Positions 1 to 9,430 of a DNA stretch of 64,000 bases are shown here, piece after piece. The notes under the pieces were generated by a model. The model was not told the DNA's origin. It worked only from the letters and a program-made list of their open reading frames with translations, and did no database searches. The DNA comes from Bacillus velezensis (lineage in GTDB: Bacteria > Bacillota > Bacilli > Bacillales > Bacillaceae), in assembly GCF_001461825.1 (NCBI RefSeq), contig NZ_LLZC01000019.1:248001-312000 (forward strand), written 5' to 3'. Positions within the stretch are counted from its first letter, which is position 1; each line of letters starts with the position of its first letter. Both the position numbers and the translations under genes were made by a program.

Positions 1-541
1 TGAACGCATGAGTCCCCATAAGCTGGAACGAAGAAAGCTCTGTGACGATCCATTCATCACCGTCAGCATGATAAGCCACTTCACTGGCGACAGTGCCGAT
101 ATTCCCTGCGATCAGCGCCTTTATCGAGTCAGCTTTCAGCATTTCATAAATCAGGGTCGTCGTTGTTGTTTTCCCGTTTGAACCTGTAATGCCGATGAAT
201 TTTGCATTGGTGATATAATACGCAAGCTCGATTTCCGTCCAGACCGGGATGCCTCTTCTTTGCGCTTCCTCCACCATGATATTTTCATACGGGATTCCGG
301 GATTTTTGATCAGAATGGTAATGTGATGCTGATCAAAAAGTGACGTCGGATGCTCACCGCAGATGACTTCAATTCCTCTTTCTGCAAGCCTTTGGGCAGG
401 TTCGTTCTCTTCAAAGGCTTTTTGATCATTCACGACGACGTTAACGCCTTTTTCATGAAGAATCGACGCAGCCGCATATCCGCTTTTCGCCAGTCCGAGG
501 ACCAGAAAGTTTTGTTTTTGCAAAAAAAGTTCGTTTTCCAC
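1..541 (-). CDS. murD: UDP-N-acetylmuramoylalanine--D-glutamate ligase, N-terminal part
   Basis: MurD adds D-glutamate to UDP-MurNAc-L-Ala in the cytoplasm, using ATP, as part of peptidoglycan precursor synthesis. About 180 of roughly 450 residues are visible; the rest lies beyond the left edge. The Rossmann-like N-terminus has the [10 protein letters not shown] stretch, and the Mur-ligase ATP loop [12 protein letters not shown] is present near residue 115. The start is a GTG at 539-541 whose codon directly abuts the mraY stop (542-544), with no gap, so translation is probably coupled to mraY. It was missed as an ATG-started frame, but the reading matches the B. subtilis MurD N-terminus I remember (MENE...FLQKK). 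Last visible gene of the mraY-murD group. Confidence 0.93.
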   Translation of the reverse strand, partial: MENELFLQKQNFLVLGLAKSGYAAASILHEKGVNVVVNDQKAFEENEPAQRLAERGIEVICGEHPTSLFDQHHITILIKNPGIPYENIMVEEAQRRGIPVWTEIELAYYITNAKFIGITGSNGKTTTTTLIYEMLKADSIKALIAGNIGTVASEVAYHADGDEWIVTELSSFQLMGTHAF

Positions 542-1516
542 TTATAACCACACCTCGATGTAAATTCCTAAAACGGCAAGCAGCAGTCCCGCAGTCCAGA
601 ATGTGACGACAACTCTCCATTCAGACCATCCGACCAATTCGTAATGGTGGTGAAGCGGACTCATCTTAAAGATTCGTTTTCCTGTCGTTTTAAAGCTGAT
701 GACTTGTAAGATAACAGATAAGGTCTCAATAACAAATACTCCGCCGATAATGACGAGCAGAATTTCAAGCTTCGTCAGAATGGCAACGGTCACGATCGCT
801 CCTCCGAGCGCAAGCGAACCGGTATCCCCCATAAATACCTTGGCGGGATGGGCATTGAATACAAGAAAACCGAGAACGGCGCCGACAACGGCAACCGAGA
901 AAATCGCAACGTCATATTGTGACTGGTTCCATGCAAGGATGGCGAAAGCGCCGAATGCGATAGCCGCGGTACCGGACAAGAGACCGTCCAGACCGTCTGT
1001 CAGGTTGACGGCATTTGAACCTCCGACAAGCATAAAGAGAACGAGGATAAAGTATCCCCAGCCGAGATCGATTGACAGATGTGTGCCCGGCACCCGGATG
1101 CCGGTTGAAAAATGGCAATAATGATATACTCCGTAAAATACAATGGCAATAATGATCTGGCCGATCAATTTCTGCTTCGACGTCAATCCGAGATTCCGTT
1201 TCATTACTACTTTAATATAGTCATCCAGAAAGCCGAGCAGGCCGTATCCGATCGTGACAAACAGCAGAAGAAACATTTCCGCGCTCAGATGCGAAAATTT
1301 CTGCGTCATGACAATCGCCGTAATGGCGATGGATACAATAATCATGACCCCGCCCATCGTCGGCGTCCCTGATTTTTTCATATGTGATTTCGGCCCCTCT
1401 TCCCTGATACTTTGGCCGAATTTTAAACGTCTTAAAAACGGGATAAGAATCGGAGATATCAGAACACTGATTAAAAATCCCATTATTATTGTAAATAAAA
1501 TCACTTGCTCAAGCAT
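542..1516 (-). CDS. mraY: Phospho-N-acetylmuramoyl-pentapeptide transferase MraY
   Basis: MraY transfers phospho-MurNAc-pentapeptide from UDP to undecaprenyl phosphate at the cytoplasmic membrane, giving lipid I. At 324 residues it has the usual bacterial length and about ten membrane segments. Family signatures are visible: the GTPTMGG motif near residue 50, FLDDYIK near 98, the NLTDGLDGL motif near 172 and the PLHHHYE histidine motif near 290. The ATG is preceded by a strong GGGAGGAG ribosome binding site. It lies 107 bp after murE and is followed without gap by murD, so the three are probably cotranscribed. No terminator is seen between murE and mraY. Confidence 0.97.
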   Translation of the reverse strand: MLEQVILFTIIMGFLISVLISPILIPFLRRLKFGQSIREEGPKSHMKKSGTPTMGGVMIIVSIAITAIVMTQKFSHLSAEMFLLLFVTIGYGLLGFLDDYIKVVMKRNLGLTSKQKLIGQIIIAIVFYGVYHYCHFSTGIRVPGTHLSIDLGWGYFILVLFMLVGGSNAVNLTDGLDGLLSGTAAIAFGAFAILAWNQSQYDVAIFSVAVVGAVLGFLVFNAHPAKVFMGDTGSLALGGAIVTVAILTKLEILLVIIGGVFVIETLSVILQVISFKTTGKRIFKMSPLHHHYELVGWSEWRVVVTFWTAGLLLAVLGIYIEVWL

Positions 1517-1623
1517 TGCTCTTTTCTCCTCCCGTTTCGTTCAAACGACATACGTATTTATCATATTCACATTGTGTCCCCGTAATTCTTTTCATTTCCC
1601 TCATTCTAACACTCTTTCCTGTT

Positions 1624-3096
1624 TTACTTTTTATTCAGCTCAACAATAGCTCTACCCGCTACTTCGGCGTCATCAAAGTCGAATGTTTCATTGCCGATCT
1701 GCTGATAGGTTTCATGCCCTTTCCCGGCAATCAGAACCACATCTCCCTTTTTCGCGTTGGCAATGGCAAAAAAGATAGCCTGCTCGCGGTTTGCGATACT
1801 GTGATAGTAGGTGCCTTCTACCCCTCTTTCCATATCTCTTAATATGGCCAGCGGGTCCTCGCTTCTCGGGTTATCTGAAGTAAAAATCGGTTCGTCGGCA
1901 ATCCGCACCGCAATTTCCGCCATTTTCGGGCGTTTCGTTTTGTCCCGGTCTCCGCCGCATCCGACGACGACGAAAAGCTTGCCCTCTGTCATGTCTTTAC
2001 ATGTATTCAGAACGTTTTCCAGACTGTCAGGCGTGTGCGCGTAATCGACGATCACAGGAAACGGCTGATTATGATTCACCAGTTCAAACCGGCCTCTGAC
2101 ACCTTGCAGCTCTTCAAGAGCGCATGTGATCGTATCAAACGGCAGACCCGCTGCGATCGCTGTCGCCGCTGCAGCCAGTACGTTATACACGTTGAAGCGG
2201 CCGACGAGTGAAACCGTGATCTGCTTTGTTCCTTTTGGCGTAACGAGTTCAAAGCTTGTGCCTTGCGCAGAGATCTCGATTTGTTTCGCCATGACATCGG
2301 CATCGTTCTCGATTCCGTATGTAAGGATGTGCGCCGCCGTCACTTTTTCAAAATAAGCACTGGCTTTGTCATCTGCGTTTAAAACGGCCCGCTTCGGCTT
2401 TTCATGGTTAAAGGAGCCGCCCAGCTGGGAAAACAGGAGGCTTTTAGCCTGTCTGTAGTCTTCCATCGTCTTGTGATAGTCTAAATGGTCCTGCGTCAGG
2501 TTCGTGAATACGGCGATATCATAATCGCAGCCGTGAACCCTGCCGAGTGACAGAGCGTGAGAAGACACTTCCATAATAGCTGTGTCAACATGCTCATCAT
2601 TCATTTTCTTGAACGTTTTTTGCAGTGTGACGCTTTCGGGCGTTGTATTTTTGACCGGGAATGTCTCATCCCCGATTTTAATGTACATCGTTCCGATTAA
2701 ACCGGTCTGCCTTCCCGCTTTTTTGAAAATCTCATCAACCATGTGCGTCGTTGATGTTTTGCCGTTTGTGCCGGTGATGCCGATAAGCTGAAGCTGCTTT
2801 GTCGGCTGCCCGTAAAACGCGTCAGAAAGAACGCTGAGCGCCCGCTGTGACCGGCGGACGATAATGACAGGAACATCGACGTCAAGCTCTTTCTCGGCAA
2901 CGATGGCCGCTGCGCCGTTTTCTGCGGCTTTTTGGGCGAAATCATGTCCGTCTACCGTATACCCTTTTATACATACAAAAAGACTCCCTTTTCTCACTTC
3001 CCTGGAGTCCATCTCAATTGAAGTTATGTCAGGGTCATGAAAGTCATTTTGAACAGGTTCGGCCATTAAATATGTAAGCAGCTTTGTAAGTTTCAT
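1624..3096 (-). CDS. murE: UDP-MurNAc-tripeptide synthetase MurE (meso-diaminopimelate adding)
   Basis: MurE adds the third amino acid of the stem peptide to UDP-MurNAc-L-Ala-D-Glu. The ATP loop [12 protein letters not shown] lies near residue 108, and the DNPRSEDP motif near 400 is the signature for meso-diaminopimelate, the residue expected in a Bacillus wall. The frame is open to an ATG at 3126, but I choose the ATG at 3096. It has an AGAGG site upstream and gives the [10 protein letters not shown] start of the B. subtilis protein, 490 residues long. Gap to spoVD is about 195 bp and contains only a stem-loop. Confidence 0.96.
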   Translation of the reverse strand: MKLTKLLTYLMAEPVQNDFHDPDITSIEMDSREVRKGSLFVCIKGYTVDGHDFAQKAAENGAAAIVAEKELDVDVPVIIVRRSQRALSVLSDAFYGQPTKQLQLIGITGTNGKTSTTHMVDEIFKKAGRQTGLIGTMYIKIGDETFPVKNTTPESVTLQKTFKKMNDEHVDTAIMEVSSHALSLGRVHGCDYDIAVFTNLTQDHLDYHKTMEDYRQAKSLLFSQLGGSFNHEKPKRAVLNADDKASAYFEKVTAAHILTYGIENDADVMAKQIEISAQGTSFELVTPKGTKQITVSLVGRFNVYNVLAAAATAIAAGLPFDTITCALEELQGVRGRFELVNHNQPFPVIVDYAHTPDSLENVLNTCKDMTEGKLFVVVGCGGDRDKTKRPKMAEIAVRIADEPIFTSDNPRSEDPLAILRDMERGVEGTYYHSIANREQAIFFAIANAKKGDVVLIAGKGHETYQQIGNETFDFDDAEVAGRAIVELNKK

Positions 3097-3255
3097 TGTA
3101 TCAAACCTCTCAGAAATTCTATTCATTCTTTTATCATGATAACCGTTTATAAAAGTCAGAATGGCTTTTAAACATACAGTTCATATTTTAGCGTAAATAA
3201 AAGGATACATCCAGTTAATCTTAAAAGTTATCTTCTTTTTTTCTCTTTATGATAA

Positions 3256-3283
3256 GAGGCAGCCGAAAACAATCGGCTGCCTC
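3256..3283 (-). terminator. Stem-loop after spoVD, weak terminator or attenuator
   Basis: An 11-bp perfect inverted repeat (GAGGCAGCCGA / TCGGCTGCCTC) begins 9 bp downstream of the spoVD stop. On the minus strand it is followed by TTATCATAAA and not by a clean T run, so it may only reduce read-through into murE or protect the spoVD 3' end. Confidence 0.5.
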
Positions 3284-3291
3284 AAAAAGAC

Positions 3292-5211
3292 TCATTCTTC
3301 ACTCAAGTAAACACGGATCTTTGAGCCTTCTTTTACTTTCGTTCCGGCTGCAGGTGATTGTTTCACAATTTTGCTTCCTTTTCCTGAGGAGTCTATATTC
3401 AAATTGACAAGCAGCGACTCAAGATCAGAGACAGACATCCCTACAACATTCGGAACCTCTATTGTTTTTGTGTCGTTCCATTGATATTTTTTCTCGATTT
3501 GATTTTTTCGCGGTTTGACGCCGAGCTCAGGCAGACTGTCTCTCATCATATTTCCGACAATCGGCGCGGCGACGGTTCCCCCGAATTGAATCGTACCTTT
3601 CGGATTATCAACCGCGACATATACGACAAGGCTCGGGTCATCAGCCGGCGCAAAACCGATAAAGGAGACGATATGGTTGTTTTCGAGATATTTGCCGTCT
3701 TTAACCTTTTGTGCGGTACCTGTTTTTCCGCCGACGCGATATCCTTCCACAAAGGCATTCCGCCCCGTTCCCTGAGCGACGACGCTTTCTAAAGCATATC
3801 TGATCTGCTTTGACGTTTCCTGGGAAATAACTTGCCTTTTCGCAATCGGCGATTGTTTCTTAACGGTTTTTTTCGTAACGGGATCAACCCACTCTTTGGC
3901 GATAAACGGAGTATAAAGCGTTCCGCCGTTTATTGCTGCGGAAACGGCTGCCACCTGCTGAATCGGCGTGACGGAAACCCCTTGTCCGAAAGCGGTTGTC
4001 GCCTGTTCGACCGGTCCGACTCTGTCAAGCGGGAATAAGATCCCCGTTCCTTCCCCTTGCAGATCAATGCCTGTTTTCTTTCCAAAGCCGAAATCCTTAA
4101 TATATTGAAACAGCTTTTGTTTTCCGAGCCGTTCCCCCAGCTGTACAAACCCGGGGTTGCAGGAATTTTGAACGACTTCAAGATAAGATTGCGAACCGTG
4201 GCCGCCCTTTTTCCAGCATCGGAGGCGGGCGCCGTCGACCTCGGCAAATCCTTTGTCATAAAAATGGTCTCTTTGCAAGTTTACTTTTTGCTCTTGGAGA
4301 GCCGCCGCAAGCGTAATAATCTTAAAGGTCGAACCCGGTTCATATGTGCTCCATACCGGCAGGTTCCGGTTGTAAACGGACGGATCCACCGATTGATAGT
4401 CAGCCGGATCAAAATCAGGACGGCTTGACATGCCAAGCACTTCCCCGTTTTTCGGATTCATTGCGACCGCAATCATTCCGTCCGGGTTATATTTCGCCGC
4501 TGCATTGTCGAGCTCCCTTTCTATAATCGTCTGAACCTTGGCATCAATCGTCAATTTCATATCAAGTCCGTCTTTCGGAGGGGTGTAATCATCCGCTTCA
4601 TCAGGCATTTTCTTCCCCTTGGCATCCGTATAAAATTTCACAGATCCCTTGACACCTTTTAAGTCATCATCATAATAAGCCTCCAATCCGAGAAGGCCCT
4701 GGTTATCAATACCGGCAAAACCGAGAACATGAGACAAAAAGCTTCCGTACGGATAATGGCGGATGCTGTCTTCAGCCACATAAACCCCTTTTAAGTCTAG
4801 CGCTTTGATTTCTTTCGCTTTTTTATTGGAAATTTTCCGCCCCTCGGGTGAGATTTTTTCTATGGAGGTTTTCTTAGTAATGTGTTTGTAGACCTTCTCT
4901 TCCGACATATTTAAAACTGACGCGAGAAGCTTGCCCGTTTTTATGGGATTTTGGATCTGGCGCGGTACGACAAAGACGGTCGGCGCGCTTTTATTAGTAG
5001 CCAGCTTCACGCCGTTTCGGTCAAGAATCTCTCCCCGCTCAGGCTCAAACGGCAAATTCCGGCTCCAGGAATCCTTAGCCAGTGAAGTCAGCTTTTCTCC
5101 CATCACAAATTGGACATAGCCTAATCTGCTGTCAATGATCAAAAAAATGATTACGCCAAAAAGCAAAACCAGTAATAAACGTTTTCGAACCGTTACATTT
5201 GAAACGCGCAA
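3292..5211 (-). CDS. spoVD: Sporulation-specific class B penicillin-binding protein SpoVD
   Basis: SpoVD is the transpeptidase that, with the SEDS protein SpoVE, makes spore cortex peptidoglycan in the mother cell. It has one N-terminal membrane anchor (about residues 8-28), a PBP dimerisation domain, and a transpeptidase domain. The active-site motifs are STFK (near residue 295), SCN (near 352) and KTGT (near 500). One C-terminal PASTA domain (about 580-637) distinguishes it from PbpB next door, which has two. I start it at a TTG (5209-5211) preceded by AAGGAG, giving MRVSNVTVRKR as in B. subtilis. The upstream GTG lies inside the ribosome binding site. 639 residues. A sigma-E-like promoter lies just upstream. 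Confidence 0.95.
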   Translation of the reverse strand: MRVSNVTVRKRLLLVLLFGVIIFLIIDSRLGYVQFVMGEKLTSLAKDSWSRNLPFEPERGEILDRNGVKLATNKSAPTVFVVPRQIQNPIKTGKLLASVLNMSEEKVYKHITKKTSIEKISPEGRKISNKKAKEIKALDLKGVYVAEDSIRHYPYGSFLSHVLGFAGIDNQGLLGLEAYYDDDLKGVKGSVKFYTDAKGKKMPDEADDYTPPKDGLDMKLTIDAKVQTIIERELDNAAAKYNPDGMIAVAMNPKNGEVLGMSSRPDFDPADYQSVDPSVYNRNLPVWSTYEPGSTFKIITLAAALQEQKVNLQRDHFYDKGFAEVDGARLRCWKKGGHGSQSYLEVVQNSCNPGFVQLGERLGKQKLFQYIKDFGFGKKTGIDLQGEGTGILFPLDRVGPVEQATTAFGQGVSVTPIQQVAAVSAAINGGTLYTPFIAKEWVDPVTKKTVKKQSPIAKRQVISQETSKQIRYALESVVAQGTGRNAFVEGYRVGGKTGTAQKVKDGKYLENNHIVSFIGFAPADDPSLVVYVAVDNPKGTIQFGGTVAAPIVGNMMRDSLPELGVKPRKNQIEKKYQWNDTKTIEVPNVVGMSVSDLESLLVNLNIDSSGKGSKIVKQSPAAGTKVKEGSKIRVYLSEE

Positions 5212-5243
5212 GGGACCGTCCACTCCTTATTTAGGCTTGTTTC

Positions 5244-5272
5244 AATTTATGCCTCAGCTTGGACACATAGAA
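5244..5272 (-). promoter_or_regulatory. Candidate sigma-E promoter of spoVD
   Basis: Between the pbpB terminator and spoVD the minus strand reads CATAAATT (5244-5251) as a -10, with TCTATGT about 13 bp upstream as a poor -35. This is close to the mother-cell sigma-E consensus and in the right place for a gene known to be sigma-E dependent. Assignment is by eye. Confidence 0.45.
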
Positions 5273-5283
5273 CGGCGGCGCAT

Positions 5284-5316
5284 AAAAAAGAAGCCCGCGG
5301 GCATCCGCGGACTTCT
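5284..5316 (-). terminator. Intrinsic terminator after pbpB
   Basis: Minus-strand stem GAAGTCCGCGG / CCCGCGGGCTTC followed by six T. It separates the vegetative division genes from the sporulation gene spoVD. Confidence 0.85.
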
Positions 5317-5324
5317 CTGTCCCG

Positions 5325-7469
5325 TTAATCAGGATTTTTAAATTTCACCTTGATCACGGTATTTTCTTTCAGTTCTTTGCCTTTTTTCACACTTTGGCTT
5401 GAAGCGTAACCTTCACCGCTCACATCAATGTGAATGCCTGATACTTTGCTGAATTGAAGCACTTCCCGTCTCGACCATCCGGACATATCCGGCATCGTCA
5501 TCTTTCCGTCTGTTTTTAAGAAGATTTTCTGATTGGTGATCACATCTTCTCCAGCTGTCGGATACTGCTCTTTTACGGCAACATCGCTGCCGATGACAAT
5601 CGGTGTGAGATGTTCATTTTTCGCTTCCTTCTCAGCGCTCGTGACCGTCTTATCTGTCAGGTCAGGCATCTTTTGGCTTTTCGTTTCTTCCTGACCGGAA
5701 TCTGTTTTTTCCGTCGGTTCGATATTCAGGTAGTGGAGGCTGTTTTTCATCGTCGGGTTAAAGATTTCCGCGACGGGATCAGAGCTGCTTTGACCCGCTT
5801 TTAATTGCGGCTGCTGCACGGCTACATAGATGACGAGCTTAGGATCATTTTTCGGCGCCATGCCCATGAATGAAAACACATAGTTGCTCGTTCCCTTTAA
5901 ATATCCGCCCGTCCCGGCGATTTGCGCGGTTCCCGTTTTACCCGCGACGTCAAATCCTTCAATTTTATAAGGTTTTCCCGTTCCGATGTCTGACGTCACG
6001 ACTTCTCCGAGCAGGTTCCGGACTTTTTTCGCCGTATCGGCTGAAATCGGCGTGCCTACTTGCTCTGGTTTTGTCTGCTTGACGACTTTTTTCGTATCGG
6101 GGTCGACAATATGATCAATGACGTAAGGTTTCATCATTTTGCCGTTATTGGCAATCGCCGTGACGGCCTGAAGCTGCTGGATCGGCGTTATCGCCGATGC
6201 TTGGCCGTAAGCCGTAGACGCTTTGTCAAAATCATATTTGTAGTTAATTTTACTTGATACTTCACCGGGCAGATCAATCCCTGTTTTTTGATAGAGCCCG
6301 AATTTGTGCAGGTACTCATTAAACCGGTCAAACCCCAGTTTTTCGTTGGCCAGTTTGGCGAAAGCAACATTGGATGACCTCATGAGGCCGTCACGGAAGC
6401 TTGTCATACCCCATCCGGCGCCATCGTTCCAATCTTTAACAGGCCCGCCTCCCACTTTATATGTTCCTGATTTATATTTCTCGTTTGCGGAAAACACATT
6501 TTCCTGAATCGCCGCGGCAAGCGTAAAGATCTTCATCGTTGAACCCGGTTCATACGCGTACGACACTAAGTCGTTGTAATAATTGGTGACGTTTCTGATA
6601 TTCGGGTCGAAACTCGGACGCTGCCCCATCGCAAGCACTTTGCCTGTTTTCGGTTCTACGACAGCCGCCATAATTTTTTTCGGTTTATATTTTTCCGCTA
6701 CTTTCGTCATGCTGTCTTCTAAAAAGGTTTGAATTTTCTGATCAATGGTTAAATATACATTGTCACCGTTTTTAGGTGCGGTGATTTTTTCTTTGCTGTT
6801 CGGAAGTTTCCAGCCGGATTTATCACTTTCGTAAGTGACAGATCCGTCGCGTTCCGTCAGATAGTTGTTCAGTATTTTTTCAAGCCCTAAAGAGCCCTGT
6901 ATCTCGTTTGTTTTTTCATTCACATCGGCATAGCCGAGAACATTTGACAAAAATATGCCGTTCGGATAGTAGCGCTTCGTATCTCTTAAGAAAGAAATAC
7001 CCGGAAGATTCATTTTTTCGATCTTTTGTTTTTTCGCATAAGAGATATCGCGGCCGGCTGAACCGAATTCCACCTGCTTCGCGCCATCCCTGTTTAAGAT
7101 GTCCAGAATCTTGCTTTTATCAAGATTGATAACGGTCGCCAGTTTTTCCGCCGTTTTCTCTTTGTCTTTGACATGCTGAGGATGCTTCTTGTCGGTCGTC
7201 ATCTTTTTATCAAGCACTGCAATGAGCTTATATGTCGCCGTGTCCTCTGCAAGCACTTTGCCGTTCCGGTCAAGAATAGAGCCGCGGCTCGCTTCTATCG
7301 TCCGCTTTTTTTCGTGCTGCTCGGTCGCTTTTGTTGCAAGTTCTACACCGTTTGCTTTACCGGTTAATTGAATGTACGCCATTCTCCCGAGAATGACAAA
7401 GAAAAAGAGAGCGAAACAAATACTGAGTATCGCTGCTCCTCTGTTCATAAACTTATTTTTTTTCGGCAT
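5325..7469 (-). CDS. pbpB: Division-specific class B penicillin-binding protein PbpB (PBP 2B, FtsI)
   Basis: PbpB is the septal peptidoglycan transpeptidase of the divisome, working with FtsW, FtsL and DivIB. It carries an N-terminal membrane segment (about residues 11-30), the dimerisation region with the [13 protein letters not shown] motif, and a transpeptidase domain with STMK (near residue 310), SSN (near 368) and KTGT. Two C-terminal PASTA repeats follow (about 595-655 and 656-714). 714 residues, as expected. The ATG lies 6 bp after the ftsL stop with AGGAA as ribosome binding site. A second ATG lies slightly upstream overlapping the ftsL stop in another frame. Confidence 0.97.
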   Translation of the reverse strand: MPKKNKFMNRGAAILSICFALFFFVILGRMAYIQLTGKANGVELATKATEQHEKKRTIEASRGSILDRNGKVLAEDTATYKLIAVLDKKMTTDKKHPQHVKDKEKTAEKLATVINLDKSKILDILNRDGAKQVEFGSAGRDISYAKKQKIEKMNLPGISFLRDTKRYYPNGIFLSNVLGYADVNEKTNEIQGSLGLEKILNNYLTERDGSVTYESDKSGWKLPNSKEKITAPKNGDNVYLTIDQKIQTFLEDSMTKVAEKYKPKKIMAAVVEPKTGKVLAMGQRPSFDPNIRNVTNYYNDLVSYAYEPGSTMKIFTLAAAIQENVFSANEKYKSGTYKVGGGPVKDWNDGAGWGMTSFRDGLMRSSNVAFAKLANEKLGFDRFNEYLHKFGLYQKTGIDLPGEVSSKINYKYDFDKASTAYGQASAITPIQQLQAVTAIANNGKMMKPYVIDHIVDPDTKKVVKQTKPEQVGTPISADTAKKVRNLLGEVVTSDIGTGKPYKIEGFDVAGKTGTAQIAGTGGYLKGTSNYVFSFMGMAPKNDPKLVIYVAVQQPQLKAGQSSSDPVAEIFNPTMKNSLHYLNIEPTEKTDSGQEETKSQKMPDLTDKTVTSAEKEAKNEHLTPIVIGSDVAVKEQYPTAGEDVITNQKIFLKTDGKMTMPDMSGWSRREVLQFSKVSGIHIDVSGEGYASSQSVKKGKELKENTVIKVKFKNPD

Positions 7470-7475
7470 GGGTTA

Positions 7476-7829
7476 TCATTCCTGTATGTTTTTCACTTTT
7501 TTATCTTTCAGATTCAAACCGTGCTTTTTGGCGATATCCATCAGGCGCTGCGGCTGGCTTAAGTCAGCAGCCGTCTTTTCGAGATCACCGATCTGCTTAT
7601 TCTTCTCAGATACTTTCTCCTCCAGTTTTTGCACCTCAATATTGGATTGGTACGCCGCGTATGCCTTTGATACGATAAACATTGATGTGGAGAGAACGGC
7701 AATGGCAAACAGGACGAGCAGCACCTTTTCCCCGAGTGTAATGGAAGCCCTTTTTTTGACAATCACCTTTTTTTCGGGACTTATCACTGGCCGTTGTTGT
7801 TTTTCCTGCTGGTAAGCTAAGTTGCTCAT
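7476..7829 (-). CDS. ftsL: Cell division protein FtsL
   Basis: FtsL is a small bitopic protein that forms a complex with DivIC and activates septal synthesis by PbpB and FtsW. The 117 residues show a basic cytoplasmic N-terminus, one membrane segment (about residues 37-58) and an extracellular leucine-zipper-like coiled coil (about 66-100) rich in Leu, Lys and Glu. In B. subtilis FtsL is an unstable protein cleaved by RasP. Position between rsmH and pbpB is the standard one and supports the call, since sequence alone is poorly conserved. Confidence 0.93.
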   Translation of the reverse strand: MSNLAYQQEKQQRPVISPEKKVIVKKRASITLGEKVLLVLFAIAVLSTSMFIVSKAYAAYQSNIEVQKLEEKVSEKNKQIGDLEKTAADLSQPQRLMDIAKKHGLNLKDKKVKNIQE

Positions 7830-7868
7830 AGGCTGATGACCTCCTTTAATGTTGTCATTTGCTGCCCG

Positions 7869-8804
7869 TTATTTTCGTTTCTCCGCAATGCGGAGCTTCG
7901 CTGACCGGGCGCGGTTATTTTCTTCAAGCTCCTCTTTTGATGCCGTAATGGGCTTTCTCGTAATCAGTTTTAATTCCGGTTCAAATTCTTCCGGTATCAC
8001 GGGAAGACCCGGAGGCAGTTCGGGAAGTGATGATTTTTCCTTGAATGTCGTCTTGCACATTCTGTCTTCCAGCGAGTGAAAAGTGATCACAGACACCCTT
8101 CCGCCCGGCTTCAGCACCTCTATCGCTTGCAAGAGGGCCTCTTCAAATACTTGAAGCTCGTCGTTTACGGCGATTCGAATGGCTTGGAATACACGTTTGG
8201 CCGGATGACCTCCGCTTCTTCTCGCCGGAGCAGGTATCGCGTCCTTTATTAGATCGACCAGTTGGCCGGTTGTTTGAATAGGCGATTTTTCTCTAGCCTC
8301 TTCAATTTTTCGGGCGATCTGCTTGCTGAATTTTTCTTCTCCGTATTTAAAGAAAATCCTCACAAGGTCCTCATACCGCCATTCATTTACGACTTCTTTC
8401 GCCGTAAGGGCGGCCGACTGGTCCATCCTCATGTCCAGCGGTGCGTCATGATGATAGCTGAATCCCCGTTCCGGTGTATCAAGCTGCGGAGAGGATACTC
8501 CTAAATCAAATAAAATTCCGTCGACACTCGTAATGCCGTGTTCATGTAAACACTCTTTTAAATAACGAAAGTTGCTTTTCACCAGAATAAGCTGTCCTTT
8601 GTATTCGGACAATGTTTTCTTTGCGTTTTCAAGTGCTGTGTCATCTTGGTCAAAGGCGATCAAGCGTCCTTTTTCCGATAATTGCTGCAATAAATATGTA
8701 CTGTGCCCGGCGCCGCCAAGGGTGCAGTCCACATAGGTTCCGTCCGGTTTGATATTTAAACCGTCGACGGTTTCACGAAGAAGTACTGTCTTATGCTGAA
8801 ACAT
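7869..8804 (-). CDS. rsmH: 16S rRNA (cytosine-1402-N4)-methyltransferase RsmH
   Basis: RsmH (MraW) methylates N4 of C1402 in the decoding centre of 16S rRNA using S-adenosylmethionine. The SAM site shows [11 protein letters not shown] near residue 30, followed by the [11 protein letters not shown] motif near 103 and the [12 protein letters not shown] stretch near 210. 311 residues from the ATG at 8804 ([13 protein letters not shown]). A GTG 15 bp upstream is in frame but falls within the AAAGGTGGG ribosome binding site, so I reject it. Second gene of the dcw cluster after mraZ. Confidence 0.96.
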   Translation of the reverse strand: MFQHKTVLLRETVDGLNIKPDGTYVDCTLGGAGHSTYLLQQLSEKGRLIAFDQDDTALENAKKTLSEYKGQLILVKSNFRYLKECLHEHGITSVDGILFDLGVSSPQLDTPERGFSYHHDAPLDMRMDQSAALTAKEVVNEWRYEDLVRIFFKYGEEKFSKQIARKIEEAREKSPIQTTGQLVDLIKDAIPAPARRSGGHPAKRVFQAIRIAVNDELQVFEEALLQAIEVLKPGGRVSVITFHSLEDRMCKTTFKEKSSLPELPPGLPVIPEEFEPELKLITRKPITASKEELEENNRARSAKLRIAEKRK

Positions 8805-8873
8805 TTGTGTCGGTCCCACCTTTATCAGGAATGAATTGAATTGTCAGTTGTTGTTGTGATGCACGAAGATCCA

Positions 8874-9305
8874 TTATATATCAAATCCAATCATGTTTTC
8901 AGCAATTTCAGCGAATGAATCTTCTTGCTCTTCTGTGTATTGTTCCCATATTACCTTACTCCACAATTCAATTCGATTGGAAACCCCGATGACAACACAT
9001 TCTTTTTCCAGTTTTGCGTAATTCAGAAGAGATGACGCAATATTAACCCTTCCCTGCTTGTCCAGTTCGCATTCGGTCGCACCGGAAAAAAAGAATCGGG
9101 TAAATGCGCGGGCGTCTTTTTTGGTGAGCGGCAGAGCCTTCAGCTTTTCTTCAATCAGCTTCCATTCATTCATCGGATAGCCGAAAAGGCATTGGTCCAG
9201 TCCTCTGGTCAGCACAAACTGCTCACCGAGGCCTTCTCTGAATTTTGCGGGTACGATCATGCGGCCCTTTGCATCAACAGTATGCCGGTATTCACCCATA
9301 AACAT
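8874..9305 (-). CDS. mraZ: Transcriptional regulator MraZ
   Basis: MraZ is an AbrB-fold (SpoVT/AbrB-like) DNA-binding protein that heads most dcw clusters and binds repeats in its own promoter. Two MraZ half-domains are visible: [26 protein letters not shown] sequence at the N-terminus and [16 protein letters not shown] near residue 80, each with the DxxGR core. 143 residues from the ATG at 9305, preceded by a GGGGG site. Frame is open further upstream, but that stretch contains the regulatory repeats. A possible -10 (TAAAAT, 9368-9373, minus strand) lies upstream of the repeats, without a convincing -35. Confidence 0.96.
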
Positions 9306-9316
9306 GATAAGGACCC

Positions 9317-9352
9317 CCACTTTCTCCCCTAAACTCACCACTATCCGCCACT
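9317..9352 (-). promoter_or_regulatory. MraZ-binding repeats (MraZ boxes)
   Basis: Read on the minus strand, four near-identical pentamers (AGTGG, AGTGG, AGGGG, AGTGG) occur at 9352, 9342, 9330 and 9321, spaced 10, 12 and 9 bp. Short G-rich direct repeats about one helical turn apart just upstream of mraZ are the known form of MraZ operators, so self-regulation is likely. The last copy lies 11 bp before the start codon, close to the ribosome binding site. Confidence 0.65.
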
Positions 9353-9387
9353 TCTCTCCACAACCTCATTTTACACTGTTTACACAT

Positions 9388-9415
9388 AAAAAAAAACCCT
9401 GAACTATTCAGGGTT
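9388..9415 (-). terminator. Intrinsic terminator after bshC
   Basis: Minus-strand stem AACCCTGAA / TTCAGGGTT with a 3-nt loop and a run of at least seven T. Confidence 0.85.
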
Positions 9416-9430
9416 CTTTAAAACTTTATT

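Noticed and set aside
7372..7815. Plus-strand ORF of 147 codons over ftsL
   Set aside because: Shadow of ftsL and the pbpB start; no site, odd composition.
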